This document shows, piece after piece, positions 60,091 through 64,000 of a stretch of DNA of 64,000 nucleotides (positions are counted from its first letter, which is position 1; each line of letters begins with the position of its first letter). The translations under genes were made by a program, and so were the position numbers. Source of the stretch: Ricinus communis (taxonomy: Eukaryota; Streptophyta; Magnoliopsida; Malpighiales; Euphorbiaceae); NCBI RefSeq assembly GCF_019578655.1, contig NC_063264.1, positions 8,783,213 through 8,847,212 of the forward strand, read 5' to 3'. The notes beneath the pieces were generated by a model. It was given only the letters and a program-made list of their open reading frames with translations, was not told the origin of the DNA and did no database searches.

Positions 60091-63000
60091 GATGATCAAC
60101 CATGAAGGTCCTTACCATACTTGGATAAAGATTCTGAAACTATTTTCTTAATTTTGGTTATTTTAGCTATTCTGATATCGAATTTCTTAATCCCTCATTC
60201 ATAATTGAGGTTCTCAGCTTTAATGTCCTCGGTTTAATAAGTAGTCAGTTTTCATGAGATTTGATCTAACAATCAAAGCTAAAATCAAAAAGAAAAACTA
60301 TATGAAATAGAAGCAATACCATGACTAGATAACCTGTTATACAAGATCCAGGACATATGTTCAGACCACGAGAATTTAATTAAAGCCTTGATCAAATGAA
60401 TAGATGAAAAAGAAAAATTTGAATCAGTCGCTGAAAACACATAACACCTTTCAAAAGATAAAACTAAGTTGTTAATCTTGAGATTCAAGATTGATTAATA
60501 GGATTTTTAGACTTTTGGCTATTAAAAAATTAGTAAGAGCTTGTTTAGTTCAATCGATCAATGTAGCTCGTAGCTGATGGAATGCAATAGGTAGCTAATA
60601 AATGAGACCATTCGGTAAAATTTTATTAGCGATTGTTATTAGTATGTTAGATGACCATTGAAATACAATTTATCTTCAAATATATTTTGTTTTATCATAT
60701 ACTATTTTCAGTGATACAAATTAATAAAGATAGCATATAATAATTAAAAATGTTATATTTAATTTTGTTTAGCTCAATAGTATTTATGATTTGAAATATC
60801 TATAAAAATTATTTTAAAACTATTAAGTGTAATTTAAAAATAATAATAATAATTACTTATCATGAATTATAATTATAAAAAGATTAATTATACGATATCA
60901 ATTTAAAATAAATTATTATTAATTTTAATAAGGATAATGTTGTCCAAAATAAATAAATCAAATTAGCTATCAACTGACAAAAAAAAATTCTAAAATAGAA
61001 TTTGATTTTATCAACAATTAATTGGGATTAAATCTATCATCAGCTGTTGATTCTTAAATCTTGCCAAACAGGTTTAATATAGTTGTTTAGTGAGAAATAG
61101 CTACTAGCTGCACAAACTTTTTAAATCAAACACCCTCTCAGTGTGATTAGCTTTCCATAAAAGAACATAAAATTAGTTTTAGGTTTCAAATAATACTTAA
61201 TACCACCCCTCCCCCTTCCCGCCAAGACTAGTCTGAATTATAAAACAGAAATGCCCTAATCTGGCTCAAATTAGCTTAAAGTAATGTGCTGAACAAAACT
61301 TGTATTATAAAATACATAAATTATTAGTATTTCTCATTCTAAAAATATATGTAAACATTGAGAATAAATTCTCTAAATTTTTGAAAGGACTAATAAAGAA
61401 AAATTATTTTTGTAAGGGTAAGCCTAATATCATAATTCTCTAACTTTGATTAAATATATTATTTCTGATATAAGCATGACTTCTGTGTATGAATTGGATT
61501 GCTAAAATTCGGTATCTCATATAACAGTTTCTTTTGATCGCCTTTTGTAAATAGTGCCATCGAGGTGAACTTAATGATCTTTTTAAATTTATTTAATTTC
61601 TTTTGGATGTTGTGCATAAGAGATTCAATCCAATTTCAAGTATTAAAACTATAATTCATGATAGTACTTATTCGATGAGTGTTTTCTTTTCTTTTTCTAA
61701 GATTTATTGGATGGATTTTTTTTTTTTTTAACAATTAAAATTTTGCATAAAAGGATAAAACTCAAGGAATACAAGATTCAAAGGCGCACAAGAAGAAACT
61801 AGCCCACAAATAATTGAAAAACAAGTAATCTTTAGAATAAAGAATCCTAATCTCTATCCCTAATAATACATAGACAGTCATCGCCACACCTTGAAGGTGC
61901 TACTTAGAAAATATTTTAACAATTGAATTTTCATAAGTGTTTTCATTCCTTTTTTAAGATTTTATTAATAATTGAAACTTGTGTAAAAGGATAAAATTCA
62001 AAGAATACAAGATTTAAAGGCCCATAAAAAGGACCTAGCTCACAAATAATTAAAAAAAATAAGTCATCTCTAAAATATAAAAAAAAAAAAATCCCTAATC
62101 TCTATCACTAATACAAAGGTAGCCGCTGCCACACCTTGAAGTGTTAGCTGAAAAAAATTTCAAAAATTGAAATTCCATAAGAAGTAGAGAATAATTGATT
62201 ATGGACATGTTGATGCATTCCGATTTAATGAAGAAAGCCAAAAACAAATACAAGAAATACCTAATTTTAATTCTAGTGGCAACCAAGAGGTGGGAGACGG
62301 AGGATGAATTTAGTTGAAATCAAAAATTAAAAATCAAAACCAAGCAACAAGAAGATTAAGCACAATCTCACAACACAAGAATTTTATAGTGGTTCAACTA
62401 ATATTTATCTAAATTTTCTTAAGATTTCCACTATCAAATAGACTTACAATCTAACTCTATTTGAGTTCTTTTTCACAAGGCTAAGAACAAACTTAAGTAT
62501 TTTCTTAAGACTCACACTCTAACCCAAGTATTTTTTCTAAGCTCACACTCTAATCCAATCTAAGATTTACAATCTTCATACAAGAGTACTTAATCTTTTA
62601 TCCAAGTGCTCAACCTAACCCTTTTGTGATTTGAGTACAAGAATCAATCACTCAATAACCCAAAAATTCAAGCCCTCTCTTGAATTTTCAATACAAGATG
62701 AATTTAATAAAGAAATAGAGGTTGTTGAGATCTATTACAATGGAGGCTCAAGTAAATGCACTCATTAAACGCAAATATAGCTGTTTCAACAACTTTTTTA
62801 AATACAGCTTCACGAGTGGAACATTCCTTCATTGCCGTAAAACATCAACGCGAAAATTAGATTTGAAAATTTAGAACTTGCCATGGCTGTGAAGAAAAGT
62901 TCATGAAAGTTCATGATTGGGAAGACATCTTTCATGATTGAGAAGAGTGAAAAGGAGAGTTTATTAGATGAAATATTAATTGTCTAATTGGATGAATCAT

Positions 63001-64000
63001 ACAATTGTTAAACAAAATTAGTGTTTAATAATTTTCAGAAAGGAAATTTTGTGTTCTCATTGAAATGGCTGCAAAATTACGAGTAAAAAACCCATTTTAA
63101 GTTGTTTATATGATGCAATGCATTTTAATATACAAAATTAATGAAAATAAAAATAAAATGTCATATTTCTCAAATTAAAGGTTTTCCTTCTCCAGGTCTG
63201 GCCTAATGAGGTTCAACTCTTTCTTCATAATTAGAAGCTGGGCTTTGGGCTGGTTTGTTAGCTAACAGAAATGGATCTTTTGTCAAAGCCCAAATTCCTT
63301 TTTCCTACATGACTTTGAGATTCCCTTTATATAGTCCCGTCCCATCATTATAGCTTCATATTTAGCCTTTGTTTTTTTGTTTATTTATTTATTTAAGGCC
63401 TAACTTTCAATTTTCATAAGTGAGACACTAACCACATTACACTATAGTTAAATTGTGCTTTATTTATATGAGTATTTTATTTTTATTATGTAAATAAATA
63501 AATATAATATATATATACACTTAATTCTATGCAACTTCTAATTTCACTTTTTTTGTTGCTCTTAAGACAGTTGTTGAGACACTTATTTATTTATAGTTCT
63601 CGTAATTATATTTGTGAACGGTTGACGGAGCGCTGTTGGGACTGAAGGCAGCCACAAGTTTCGAAAGATCCCAAAAACAATACCCATATAATTCTCTGAG
63701 TTTGTGTAAAAATACATGTTTTGGCCCCTTCAAATAATTCCCTTAATCATGTCCTTAATGTAGTTCGTTAGCACTGATGATTGATGACTTTGTCCAAGAA
63801 ATAGTTGATCTTCTGAATAGCGACCCTCTTGTTCCTTTTATATACAATTATAAAGATTAAAGAGTATTGAGATTTCCGTTTAATATTTACTTTGACGACC
63901 AAATTAATATATAAAAAAAAGAACATGATCATAATGTTGAGACTTATATTTGTTTCGAATGAATTGAATGTCTTATTTAAGAGGTCTCACGTATATTCTT
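60091..64000. other. Right-end intergenic region
   Basis: AT-rich with a diverged tandem repeat (61675-62180) and no recognisable gene. The segment 62340-62700 contains the phrase AGTGGTTCAACTAA and CAAGAATTTTATAGTGG, of the kind found in plant non-autonomous LTR elements, but I cannot define ends. Confidence 0.5.
61675..62180. repeat. Diverged tandem repeat, two copies, period about 256
   Basis: Copy 1 starts about 61675 and copy 2 about 61931. Shared blocks: AGTGTTTTC, AAAAGGATAAAA, TCACAAATAATT (CCCACAAATAATT in copy 1), CCTAATCTCTATC, and GCCACACCTTGAAG. Moderately diverged with indels; no coding capacity. Confidence 0.75.

Noticed and set aside
60600..60680. Possible miR827 precursor
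   Set aside because: Only a partial match to the mature sequence and no complementary arm visible.
1..64000. CRISPR array, bacterial operon or intact transposon
   Set aside because: No regular spaced repeats of CRISPR type, all genes are split by introns, and both recognisable transposon bodies are broken.

Overview
The window is nuclear DNA of a dicot plant, probably a rosid. Every gene is split by GT-AG introns, the intergenic DNA is very AT-rich with many poly-A/T and TA runs, there are LTR and LINE relics of plant type, and the proteins read as close homologues of Arabidopsis proteins. A Malpighiales or Euphorbiaceae source is a guess; nothing in the window fixes the species.

Layout. 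741-880 (-): first coding exon of an ILR3-type bHLH factor whose remainder lies off the left edge. 4611-5812 (-): monocysteinic thioredoxin CXXS1. 7684-8545 (+): PsbQ-like thylakoid-lumen protein (PQL3 type). 8970-15320 (-): complete 17-exon C-terminal-motor kinesin-14 of the ATK1/ATK3 class, 801 aa. 21965-22037 (-): tRNA-Ala(AGC). 23697-24536 (-): class VI small heat-shock protein HSP21.7. 31854-37047 (-): old, broken Ty3/gypsy chromovirus with both LTRs. 39632-45065 (+): complete group I formin (FH5), 979 aa. 48515-48835: GC-rich patch, possibly organelle-derived. 50724-51203 (+): RNase H-domain pseudogene. 52081-52290 (+): unrecognised small ORF. 52668-55548: long non-coding element that looks like a solo LTR. 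56874-57851 (-): histone H2A with an S-phase-type promoter. 58553-60090 (+): 5'-truncated LINE relic. The remaining stretches are AT-rich and appear gene-free.

The strongest result is gene order. ILR3 - ATK3 - HSP21.7 - FH5 - H2A is, as I recall the Arabidopsis map, the order of At5g54680, At5g54670, At5g54660, At5g54650 and At5g54640, with the relative strands consistent. The window is therefore an expanded orthologous block into which repeats have been inserted and where CXXS1 and PQL3 lie between ILR3 and ATK3.

The genes do not form one pathway: iron/auxin transcription control, redox, chloroplast electron transport, spindle motor, stress chaperone, actin nucleation and chromatin. I found no new multi-gene system, no CRISPR array and no intact mobile element. 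The more unusual points are a missing basic patch at the kinesin N terminus, a near-palindrome in the HSP leader, a dispersed MITE-like repeat pair, an 18-bp perfect palindrome and the solo-LTR-like element with internal repeats.
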